Below, piece after piece: positions 1-6,959 of a stretch of 39,945 bases of DNA (positions within the stretch are counted from its first letter, which is position 1; the number at the start of each line of letters is the position of its first letter). The translations under genes were made by a program, and so were the position numbers. The DNA is taken from assembly GCA_022826025.1 (NCBI GenBank), contig JAJDVR010000214.1, positions 1 through 39,945 on the forward strand. Reading direction: 5' to 3'. The notes below the pieces were generated by a model. It saw only the letters and a program-made list of their open reading frames with translations. It ran no database searches and was not told the DNA's origin. This DNA is from Gemmatimonadota bacterium. GTDB taxonomy: Bacteria > Gemmatimonadota > Gemmatimonadetes > Longimicrobiales > Gaopeijiaceae.

Positions 1-1
1 C

Positions 2-340
2 GTGATCGTCAGCCCCGAGTACAATGGCTCCATCCCCGGCGTGCTCAAGAACGCGCTCGACTACATCTATGGCGAGTGGGAACGGAAGCCGGTGGGGATC
101 GTCACGCTCTCGGCCGGCGCCTTCGGGGGTGTCCAGGTCCACAACCACCTGCAGCTCCTCTTCCTGCGCCTCAAGGCCCTCCCGGTCGCGCACATGGCCG
201 TCACGGCCGTGGGCCGCAGCTTCGACGACGACGGGGAGCCGCGCGAGGAGAGGTACGAGAAGGCGTTCGCGCGCTTCATCGAGACCCTCGAATGGTATGC
301 GAGGGCGATCGGGGAAGCGGTGGAGCTGGAGGAGAGCTGA
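2..340 (+). CDS. NADPH-dependent FMN reductase family protein, C-terminal part (5' cut by window edge)
   Basis: This is the carboxy-terminal 112 residues of a flavodoxin-fold oxidoreductase; the gene starts before base 1, so the GTG at base 2 is only the first codon seen. The stretch SPEYNGSIPGVLKNALDY near the visible start is the FMN-phosphate/quinone-reductase signature of the NADPH-dependent FMN reductase (azoreductase, ChrR/YieF-like) family, followed by an SAGAFGG loop that normally contacts the flavin. Such enzymes reduce FMN, quinones or azo compounds in the cytoplasm; the exact substrate cannot be read from this fragment. The gene converges with the peptidase gene on the other strand, with only three bases between the two stop codons, so there is no room for a separate terminator. 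Confidence 0.85.
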   Translation: MIVSPEYNGSIPGVLKNALDYIYGEWERKPVGIVTLSAGAFGGVQVHNHLQLLFLRLKALPVAHMAVTAVGRSFDDDGEPREERYEKAFARFIETLEWYARAIGEAVELEES

Positions 341-343
341 GCG

Positions 344-1624
344 TCAGCCCCCGTGTCCGCAGAATCGCAGCGCCGTCAGCGCGAGGGTGCGCGTCACGGT
401 CTCCAGTTCAGCGATGGGTACCCATTCGTCGGGCCGATGGGCGTTGCGCACGTCCCCCGGGCCGAACATCACCGTAGGCGTGTTGCCCACGTTCACCAGC
501 AGCTGCATGTCGGCCCCGTAGGGCATCCCTTCGATGCGAGGCTTGCGCCCCTCGATGGCCCGGAAGGCGTCCGCGACCGTGCGCACGATGGGGTCGGACG
601 GGTCCGTGGCCGCCGGGTGGAACTGCCCGCCCCACCACTCCACCTCCGGGGGATGGCGCTCCAGCCAGGGGTCCGAGCGGGCGGCGTCGGCGACGGCCTT
701 CTCGAACATCGCCTGCGCCTCGGCCGGCTCCTCTCCTACGGCCACGCCGTAGCGGCCCTCGAAGCAGAGGCTTTCCGGCACGTTCGAGGCCCACTCGCCC
801 GCGCGCACGGTTCCCACGCAGAGAGGGAAGGGCACTTCGTAGTGGGCGAAGAGCGGGTCTGCGACGCCTGAGTTGCGCCGCGTCTCGAGCGCCTGCAGCG
901 CCCGGTAGATGGGGATGAAGCCGTCGATGGCGCTGACGCCCTCGGTGCGCAGGGCGCCGTGTGCGGACCGTCCCCTCACGTGGATGCGGAAGTTGAGGGC
1001 GCCTCCCTGCGCGGGTGCGAGGGACAGGCAGGTGGGTTCGATGACCACCGCGCCGTCGGCGGTGTAGCCGCGCTGGATGGCGGCCAGGGTGCCCGCGCCT
1101 CCGTCCTCCTCGGCGATCACGCTCTGGAGCAGGAGCTTCCCGTTCAGCTCCACGCCCGCGTCCGCAATCGCACGGGCCGCGTACAGCCCGCAGCAGAGCG
1201 CCCCCTTCATGTCCAGCGCCCCGCGGCCCAGGAGGTTGCCGTCGCGGATGGTGCCCTGCCACGGCGGGACCGTCCATCTCGATTCGTCGCCCGCGGGAAC
1301 CACGTCGACATGGCCGTTCAGGATGAGGGAGCGGCCCGGTCCGTCCGCGCGCCCGAGCGAGCCGACCACCCCCAGCGACCGGCCGCGCTCGATCTCGATG
1401 CTGAAGCGGGGATGGGCGGCCAGCTCATCGAAGTCGATCTCCCAGACGTCCACGTTCATGCCCGCGCGGGCCATCCACTCCGCCATCTGTTCCTGCGCGG
1501 GCGTCTCCCGGCCCTGGTCGGTGCGGATCGCCACCAGCCGCGAGATGGTGCCGAGCAGCCCGTCCATGTCGATGGCGGCGAGGACGCGCGCTTCGGTGGG
1601 GGTGAGGTCGGGGTATGTCTCCAT
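344..1624 (-). CDS. M20-family metallopeptidase/deacylase (ArgE/DapE type)
   Basis: A 426-residue cytoplasmic zinc-dependent hydrolase of the M20 family, which removes acyl groups or cleaves small peptides. Visible motifs are GHVDVVP (His105 and Asp107), GRGALDMKG (Asp138, bridging metal ligand), the AEED run at 171-174 (general base and metal ligand), the dimerisation-domain GRSAHG around 218-223, and a late His in NAHRPDEWVP that completes the second metal site. The length fits ArgE/DapE-family deacylases. The substrate (N-acetylornithine, succinyl-diaminopimelate, or a dipeptide) is not determinable; no arginine or lysine genes lie next to it, and argF is 36 kb away. The start is ATG with a GAGG about five bases upstream. 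It converges with the FMN reductase gene and diverges from a small lipoprotein gene. Confidence 0.85.
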   Translation of the reverse strand: METYPDLTPTEARVLAAIDMDGLLGTISRLVAIRTDQGRETPAQEQMAEWMARAGMNVDVWEIDFDELAAHPRFSIEIERGRSLGVVGSLGRADGPGRSLILNGHVDVVPAGDESRWTVPPWQGTIRDGNLLGRGALDMKGALCCGLYAARAIADAGVELNGKLLLQSVIAEEDGGAGTLAAIQRGYTADGAVVIEPTCLSLAPAQGGALNFRIHVRGRSAHGALRTEGVSAIDGFIPIYRALQALETRRNSGVADPLFAHYEVPFPLCVGTVRAGEWASNVPESLCFEGRYGVAVGEEPAEAQAMFEKAVADAARSDPWLERHPPEVEWWGGQFHPAATDPSDPIVRTVADAFRAIEGRKPRIEGMPYGADMQLLVNVGNTPTVMFGPGDVRNAHRPDEWVPIAELETVTRTLALTALRFCGHGG

Positions 1625-1658
1625 GCTGCCTCGTGCTGCTGGTTGCCGGAAGGCGCTA

Positions 1659-1687
1659 ATGGTTCATTCCCGGTCTGGCCGTGTCAA
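1659..1687 (-). promoter_or_regulatory. Possible sigma70-type promoter of the M20 peptidase gene
   Basis: On the minus strand a perfect -35 hexamer TTGACA (1687-1682) is followed after 17 bases by AACCAT (1664-1659), a poor -10 with three of six consensus bases. It would start transcription about 30 bases before the peptidase ATG. The -35 is good, the -10 is weak, so this is only a suggestion. Confidence 0.3.
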
Positions 1688-1807
1688 CGCTGGCGGCCGT
1701 CCCGGTGCGGAAGTACCGTCTCGCGGTGGAAGTCCGCGCGTGGGAACGGAAGGCGGGCGGCGTTGCGCCGGGAGAAACCCGAATCAGGCGCTGCCGAAGG
1801 AACGCAG

Positions 1808-2149
1808 GTGACCAGGTATCTGTGCGTGATGCTGCTGTTGGCCGGCTGCGTGCCAGCTCCACCGCCTCGCGGTGCAGGCCCCGCGGACACGGTCGCGGCG
1901 GGCACGGTTCAACGGGTTGAGGTTACGTCGGAGGAAGCCGCCGCGATTCGCGGACGCACCATATATGCCGGCGCATTCATGCGCTATCACGCGTTCGTCA
2001 GCGAGACCGACGCCGTCGAGTTCTGGCACGGGGGCAGGCTCCTGGCGACGATCGACGACCAGGGCGTCATCAGATACGCGCCGGTGATCCTGTCGATGGA
2101 GCCGGAACTCTTTCCGCGACTCGCCCGCGCCCGCTATTCTGACAGTTGA
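1808..2149 (+). CDS. Small predicted lipoprotein of unknown function
   Basis: A 113-residue protein starting at GTG, with AAGGA seven bases upstream. The first 14 residues form a lipoprotein signal ending in the lipobox LLAGC, so the mature protein should begin with a lipid-modified Cys14 and sit in the cell envelope. After a Pro/Ala-rich linker comes a single small domain of about 75 residues (roughly 38-113) with alternating hydrophobic residues and the phrases EFWHGGRLLATIDDQGVIRYAP and similar, suggesting a beta-rich fold. I recognise no family. It lies 30 bases upstream of the secreted beta-propeller gene on the same strand and is probably co-transcribed with it, but no shared function is evident. 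Confidence 0.6.
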   Translation: MTRYLCVMLLLAGCVPAPPPRGAGPADTVAAGTVQRVEVTSEEAAAIRGRTIYAGAFMRYHAFVSETDAVEFWHGGRLLATIDDQGVIRYAPVILSMEPELFPRLARARYSDS

Positions 2150-2168
2150 AGGTTGTTCTGCACGCTTC

Positions 2169-2175
2169 AAGGAGG
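2169..2175 (+). promoter_or_regulatory. Ribosome binding site fixing the start of the propeller gene
   Basis: AAGGAGG ends four bases before the ATG at 2180. It decides that start over the in-frame start nine codons upstream, which would put extra non-signal residues before the signal peptide. Confidence 0.75.
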
Positions 2176-2179
2176 CCCC

Positions 2180-4231
2180 ATGCGTTCTCTCAGATTCCTC
2201 CTCGTGACCGTGGTCGCGGTTGGCGCGTTTCTGCCCGCGACGCCGGCAAACGCCCAGACCCCCGAACCCGATCCCACCGTCGTGACCCGGCTGGAGGCCG
2301 AGCCCGCCGAGCTGTCGCTGCGGGTGGGGGATGTCGTGCCGCTGCGGGTGACCGCCTACGACGCGGCGGGCGCGGCGGTTAGCATTCCCATCCGGGTGAG
2401 CGCGCCGCGGCGGGCGTTGCGCATCCGCGATGGCAACATCGAGGCCTTCGAGGCTGGCCAGTACGACGTGCGCGCCATGGTGGTGATGCCCGCCAGCGGA
2501 GCGCCGGTGGCCCAGCTCACGATTCCGGTGGTGGTCGACTGGCCGGAGGTGGCGACCGTCGAGGTGGAGGCGGCCGGCGACCTGCTGTACGCAGGCACGA
2601 CGGTGCGCTACACGGCGACCGCGCTCCACGCGGACGGGTCGGCGCGCCCGACCGCCGAGGTCGCCTGGTCGGTCTCCGACACCGAGGTGGCCGCGGTCGA
2701 CGCGTTCGGCAACGTCACCGCCCACCAGCCCGGCCCGGTTACCGTGACGGCCACGGTGGAGGGGGTGCGGGGCTCGGTCGAGCGCACCGTCGAGGCCTTC
2801 CCGGCCGCGTCCGTCCAGCTTGCCGGTGGAGGGGGCGACCTGCTCACCGGCGACGTGGTGCAGTTCACCGCGGCCGTGCTGGACGACGCCGGCAACGAGG
2901 TCGCGGGCGCGCCCGTCACCTGGTCGCTCGCCTACATGCCCGACGACAGCATCGTGGCGCCCGCCGGGCCGGGACAGGTCGACGACGGCCGCTTCGTGGC
3001 CGACTGGCCGGGGCTCTACACCGTGGTCGCGACCGCCGGCCATCTGTCGGCGCGCGAGTCGGTGCGGGTCAGCCGGCGCGGCGCGGTCCAGGAGCTCGAG
3101 ATCGTAGGGCAGGGACGCGAGTCGCGCGTCTTCACCACCGACCTGTGGATCTGGGAGGGGGTTGACGGCCGCGACTACGCGCTCACGGGCTCCAAGATGG
3201 GCAACGGGGTGACCTTCGTGTGGGACATCACCGATCCCGCGAACATCGTCAAGACCGATTCCATCATCGTGGACGCGCGCACCACCAACGACGTCAAGGC
3301 CTCACCCGACGGCCGCTACGGCGTCATCTCGCGCGAAGGCGCCTCCAACCGCCGCAACGGGGTCGTGATCCTCGACCTGGCGAATCCCGCGCACCCCACC
3401 ATCGCCTCCACCTGGGACGAGGGCGTGACCGGCGGCGTACACAACATGTTCGCGACCAACGAGCACCTCTTCGTCCTCTCCGCAGGCGACAAGTACGTCA
3501 TCCTGGACATGGCGGACATCTACAACCCGCGCTACGTGGGCGAGTACGACCACCCGGACAGCAGGGTGCACGACGTCTGGGTGCACGACGGCATCGCCTA
3601 CTCGGCGGAGTGGGAGAACGGCATCGTCGTGGTCGACGTGGGCAACGGCCGCTGGGGCGGCTCCCCCGAGAACCCCGTGTTCGTGACCAACATCCCGCTT
3701 CCCTCCGGACAGACGCACGCCGTGTTCCCCTATCTGCAGGAGTCGACCGGCAAGTTCTACCTTATCGCCGGCGACGAGATCGTCGGCCGCGAAGGGCTCG
3801 CCTGGGCGGGCACGGGCCCGGACCATCGGATCCAGTACGACCCGGAGACGGGACGGGGCGGCTACCCCCGCGCGACCACGGGCTACATCCAGATCGTGGA
3901 CTTCACGGATCCCGAAAACCCCGAGATGGTGGCGCGCTACGAGGTCTCCGAGTACGGCACCCACAACATGTGGGTCGAGGACGACATCCTCTACGAGGCA
4001 TATTACGAGGGCGGACTCCGGATGGTGGACATCTCCGGCGACCTGATGGGGAACCTGTATACGCAGGGACGCGAGATCTCCGTCTTCAAGGCGCACGATC
4101 CTCTCGGCTACATCCCGAACGCGCCGGCCGCCTGGGGCGTGATGCCGTGGAAGGGCAACGTCTTCTTCGCCGACATCAACTCGGGATTGTGGTCGGTCAA
4201 GATCCTGCCGAAGGAGCGCCCGGTCAGCTGA
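2180..4231 (+). CDS. Secreted protein with Ig-like domains and an LVIVD-type beta-propeller
   Basis: A 683-residue exported protein. The start at 2180 is chosen because AAGGAGG lies five bases upstream and because it opens a classical signal peptide (RSLRFLLVTVVAVGAFLPATPANA) cleaved after ANA-Q near residue 26. Residues 30-300 hold about three Ig-like/Big2-type beta domains (repeated V.L..GD...L.V.A.D..G patterns ending in TVTATV or YTVVATAG). Residues 305-683 are a propeller of LVIVD-type blades: FVWDITDPANI, VVILDLANPAHP, YVILDMADIYNP, IQIVDFTDPENP and LRMVDISGD each end a blade. LVIVD proteins are surface or periplasmic and mostly of unknown function; ligand binding is the usual guess. 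There is no lipobox and no type IX C-terminal sorting domain. A strong hairpin follows the stop. Confidence 0.82.
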   Translation: MRSLRFLLVTVVAVGAFLPATPANAQTPEPDPTVVTRLEAEPAELSLRVGDVVPLRVTAYDAAGAAVSIPIRVSAPRRALRIRDGNIEAFEAGQYDVRAMVVMPASGAPVAQLTIPVVVDWPEVATVEVEAAGDLLYAGTTVRYTATALHADGSARPTAEVAWSVSDTEVAAVDAFGNVTAHQPGPVTVTATVEGVRGSVERTVEAFPAASVQLAGGGGDLLTGDVVQFTAAVLDDAGNEVAGAPVTWSLAYMPDDSIVAPAGPGQVDDGRFVADWPGLYTVVATAGHLSARESVRVSRRGAVQELEIVGQGRESRVFTTDLWIWEGVDGRDYALTGSKMGNGVTFVWDITDPANIVKTDSIIVDARTTNDVKASPDGRYGVISREGASNRRNGVVILDLANPAHPTIASTWDEGVTGGVHNMFATNEHLFVLSAGDKYVILDMADIYNPRYVGEYDHPDSRVHDVWVHDGIAYSAEWENGIVVVDVGNGRWGGSPENPVFVTNIPLPSGQTHAVFPYLQESTGKFYLIAGDEIVGREGLAWAGTGPDHRIQYDPETGRGGYPRATTGYIQIVDFTDPENPEMVARYEVSEYGTHNMWVEDDILYEAYYEGGLRMVDISGDLMGNLYTQGREISVFKAHDPLGYIPNAPAAWGVMPWKGNVFFADINSGLWSVKILPKERPVS

Positions 4232-4270
4232 ATCGGCCGGGCCCGTTTGCGGCCTGAACGCACATCCGCC

Positions 4271-4302
4271 AGCCCCGGGAGGGACCCAGTCCTTCCGGGG
4301 CT
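4271..4302. terminator. Bidirectional hairpin terminator between convergent genes
   Basis: AGCCCCGG pairs with CCGGGGCT, then after a bulged G the inner AGGGAC pairs with GTCCTT (one G-U pair) around a CCA loop: about 14 base pairs. It lies between the stop of the propeller gene (4231) and the stop of lptG (4309). There is no clear T-run on either side, so termination strength is uncertain, but the position suits both transcripts. Confidence 0.6.
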
Positions 4303-4308
4303 GCTTCT

Positions 4309-5421
4309 CTACGTTCGTACGCGAACCATCAGAAACGCGCCCATCGCCAGGAACATGGCGTTCGGAGTCCAGGCGGCGATGGTGGGCGAGAGGACGCCCG
4401 CGCCCGCCGCCGCCCCCAGAACCCGGAAGAGGATCAGGTACAGGGTGATGGAGGCGATCGACGCCCCGGCGCCGTAGGCCGCGCTCCCGCGCTGGGACGT
4501 CGTCCCCAGGGGCAGCCCGAAGAGGACCATGATGAAGGTGGCGAGCGCGAGCGCGCCGCGCTGTTCGCGCTCGACGAGGTACTCGGCGGCGCTTCCTCCG
4601 CTGCGCTCGATGATCCCCACCTGCCGATCGATGTCCGCGCGCGTCATCTGGGCCAGGCGGTCGTTCTGGGCGTCGGACATGCGGTTGCCGGTGCGGGACG
4701 CCTCGAGCAGCTCGTCGGGCCGTTCCGAGAACCCGCGCGTCTTCATGCTGCCGAACTGATAGGTCTGTTCGCGGGCATCCGGGAGCAGGCGTCGCACGTA
4801 CCCGTCGCTGAAGGTCCAGCCCGATTCGTCGTTGAAGTACGCGCGGTCCGCAACCGCGTGCAGTGACGGTCCCGTGCCCGGCGCCGCGGTGACCGGGCGG
4901 TGTTCCAGCACCACGTCCTGCAGCTCCCCGGCCAACACGGTCAGGCGGCGCACCGAAAGGCTGTGCCCCTCCTCGGTCTGGTACACGAAGTTGATGCGCC
5001 AGTCCCGGCTGAAGTTGCGTTCCTCGAGGATGTCGAAGGCGGCGCGATTGGCGCGGGGAACGATGTCGCTGATGTAGAACGACACCCCGGCGAGCGCGAC
5101 GCCGAGGGCCAGCATCGGCACCGCGAGGCGATGGAAGGAGATGCCGCCCGCCTTGGCCGCCACGATCTCCCGATGCACGGTCATGGCGTGAATGGTGAAG
5201 ACGGCCGCGATCAGCGTCGCCATCGGAAAGGACCAGAAGACGAACTGGAGCATCTGGAATCCGTAGGCCCGGAAAACCTCCACCATCGGGAGCCCGCGGT
5301 CGAGGTACTCGTCGATGTTCTCGGTGAGGTCGCCGACCACGAACAGGAGCGGCACGGCGGCCACGAAGGCCACGAAGATGCGGAGGAAGCTGGTCGCGAC
5401 CAGCCGGTCGAGGAGCCTCAT
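4309..5421 (-). CDS. lptG: LptG-like LPS export permease subunit
   Basis: A 370-residue YjgP/YjgQ-family membrane protein, the second of a pair. With LptF it forms the inner-membrane channel of the LptB2FG ATP-driven exporter that extracts lipopolysaccharide and passes it to LptC/LptA. Three N-terminal membrane helices (about 12-30, 58-80 and 100-118) are followed by a periplasmic beta-jellyroll domain (about 125-290) and three C-terminal helices, the family topology. The phrase REIVAAKAGGISFHRL after helix 2 is the conserved cytoplasmic coupling region that docks on LptB. The start is the ATG overlapping the lptF stop as ATGA; an in-frame extension further upstream only reads through lptF in another frame. 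Assignment as G rather than F rests on gene order. Confidence 0.85.
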   Translation of the reverse strand: MRLLDRLVATSFLRIFVAFVAAVPLLFVVGDLTENIDEYLDRGLPMVEVFRAYGFQMLQFVFWSFPMATLIAAVFTIHAMTVHREIVAAKAGGISFHRLAVPMLALGVALAGVSFYISDIVPRANRAAFDILEERNFSRDWRINFVYQTEEGHSLSVRRLTVLAGELQDVVLEHRPVTAAPGTGPSLHAVADRAYFNDESGWTFSDGYVRRLLPDAREQTYQFGSMKTRGFSERPDELLEASRTGNRMSDAQNDRLAQMTRADIDRQVGIIERSGGSAAEYLVEREQRGALALATFIMVLFGLPLGTTSQRGSAAYGAGASIASITLYLILFRVLGAAAGAGVLSPTIAAWTPNAMFLAMGAFLMVRVRT

Positions 5422-6875
5422 GCGTCCGCGGTTCCTTCCGCCACGCCCGCGCCCGCCCGGCGGGGACGCCTCAGCCGGTTTACCAGCAGCTGCCGGATGC
5501 CGCCGTGGCCCGAATCCCGTGGCGCGGAGACGGCGCGTCCCATGCGCGAGGCCAGCCCGATGCCCGCCGCCAGGAAGACGGCGTTGGCGATCCACATCGC
5601 GACGTTCGGCTCCAGGCGGCCCCGGTCGGCGAGCGATTCTCCTCCGATCAGGGTCGTCCAGTAGATGGCGAAGATGGCGCCGGAGAGCACGATCACGGTA
5701 CCGAGCCCGCCCCGGGGGAAGCGAATCGCGAGCGGGGCGCCCACGAGCACGAAGATGAAGCAGGCGGTGGCGATCGCCCACTTCTTGTGCCACTCCACCC
5801 GGTAGCGGTTCACATTGAGCAGCAGTCCCTCCGCGCGCACGGCGTTGGTGCGCAGGCTGGCGGTGACCGCCTCCGTGAGCTGGTCGGGCGGGGTCAGCCC
5901 CAGGTCGCCGATGATGCGGCGCTGGCTCTCCAGCGCTCCGGGGGGCAGCAGATCGTCGATCTCCTCGCCTTCCACCGCCTCCAGTCCCAGGGCTTCGCGC
6001 AGCGCGCCACGGGAACGCCCCAGGCTCGCGCGCCGCACTTCAGCCAGCTCTTCGCGGGCCTTGCGCACCTCCTCCGCCAGCATGGCCGTCGACATTTCCC
6101 GGTCGCCGCGCTGCTCGCTGTCGCTGCGCTCCAGAACGTCCGCGACACCGCGCATGGGGATGATCTGGCGGGCGAAGGCCAGCTGCCGGAAGCCGGCCGG
6201 CCGCACGTCGCTCACCTCGTAGGCATTGCCGTCGAAGAGGGTCAGAAAGAGATCGGTGCCGCTCTCGTCGAACGCCATCGTGCCCCGGTCGGCATAGATG
6301 GTGCGATATTGGTCGTATTCGCTAACGTCGAAGATGGTGACATCCTCGAGCTCATTGGTAAGCGGGTCGATGCTGTGCGCCTGCAGGAAATAGCGGGTAG
6401 CGCCGTTCACGGCCTGGATCTCGTTGATCACCTGCTCGCGCAGGCGGAACGTGGGGCTCTTTCCCTGCACGTCGACCATGAGGTTCTTGAGACGATGATT
6501 GGACTCAGGGAGAACCCGGTCGTGCAGCAGGAAGACCACGGCGGCCGTAATCGTACCCGCGGCGAGCATGGGAACCAGAATCCTGCCGGGACGCACGCCG
6601 CCCGCGGACATCGCGGTGATCTCGTTCGCTTCCGCCAGCTCCGAGAAGGCGTAGAGCACGGCAACCAGCACCGACATGGGGATGGTGAGCGCGAGCGTGT
6701 GGGGGAGCGAGAGAAGCATGAACTCGGCATAAACCTGCCACGGGAGTCCCTTGCCCATGAGCGCGCCCATCCGCAGGGCGACCAGGTTGAGAAAGAAGAG
6801 GCCGGTGAGCACGGTGAGCGAGAAAAAGAACGGCGCCACGTGCGCCCGGATCAGATGGCGCGTGAGAATGTTCAT
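5418..6875 (-). CDS. lptF: LptF-like LPS export permease subunit, with long insertion
   Basis: A 485-residue YjgP/YjgQ-family permease, partner of the downstream lptG. Six membrane helices are visible near 13-35, 53-78, 100-118, 366-384, 392-410 and 426-444. The coupling region NEITAMSAGGVRPGRIL (84-100) matches the LptB-contact site. The periplasmic domain is much longer than in the 366-residue E. coli protein: residues about 248-345 form an extra Glu/Arg-rich, coiled-coil-like stretch (EEVRKAREELAEVRRAS and following) placed just before helix 4. The C-terminal tail of about 35 residues after helix 6 is also basic and extra. The gene overlaps lptG by four bases (ATGA). It is divergent from the SprA-like gene, so the promoter must lie in the short region that includes a palindrome at 6899-6919. 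Confidence 0.87.
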   Translation of the reverse strand: MNILTRHLIRAHVAPFFFSLTVLTGLFFLNLVALRMGALMGKGLPWQVYAEFMLLSLPHTLALTIPMSVLVAVLYAFSELAEANEITAMSAGGVRPGRILVPMLAAGTITAAVVFLLHDRVLPESNHRLKNLMVDVQGKSPTFRLREQVINEIQAVNGATRYFLQAHSIDPLTNELEDVTIFDVSEYDQYRTIYADRGTMAFDESGTDLFLTLFDGNAYEVSDVRPAGFRQLAFARQIIPMRGVADVLERSDSEQRGDREMSTAMLAEEVRKAREELAEVRRASLGRSRGALREALGLEAVEGEEIDDLLPPGALESQRRIIGDLGLTPPDQLTEAVTASLRTNAVRAEGLLLNVNRYRVEWHKKWAIATACFIFVLVGAPLAIRFPRGGLGTVIVLSGAIFAIYWTTLIGGESLADRGRLEPNVAMWIANAVFLAAGIGLASRMGRAVSAPRDSGHGGIRQLLVNRLRRPRRAGAGVAEGTADA

Positions 6876-6898
6876 CCGTAGCCGGTTGCGGGTTGGGC

Positions 6899-6919
6899 GT
6901 TGAGCGAGCCTCTCTCAAC
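6899..6919. promoter_or_regulatory. Imperfect palindrome in the lptF/sprA divergent region, candidate operator
   Basis: GTTGAG-C-GAG around a central C is mirrored by CTC-T-CTCAAC: nine of ten positions in each arm pair, with one mismatch. It lies 24 bases upstream of lptF and 41 bases before the preferred sprA start, where a regulator could act on both genes. It covers a TTG that could otherwise be taken as the sprA start. No match to a known operator is claimed. Confidence 0.4.
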
Positions 6920-6959
6920 TCGCACCGTACACCGGCAGCGTGCGCGTGGTCCCGCTGGG

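Noticed and set aside
2180-4231. Propeller protein as a type IX secretion substrate
   Set aside because: The C terminus (VKILPKERPVS) completes the last propeller blade and shows no type A or type B sorting domain.
6900-6902. TTG as the start codon of the SprA-like gene
   Set aside because: It lies inside a palindrome, leaves only 24 bases for two divergent promoters, has no ribosome site, and would put 20 Arg-rich residues before the signal peptide. It cannot be fully excluded.
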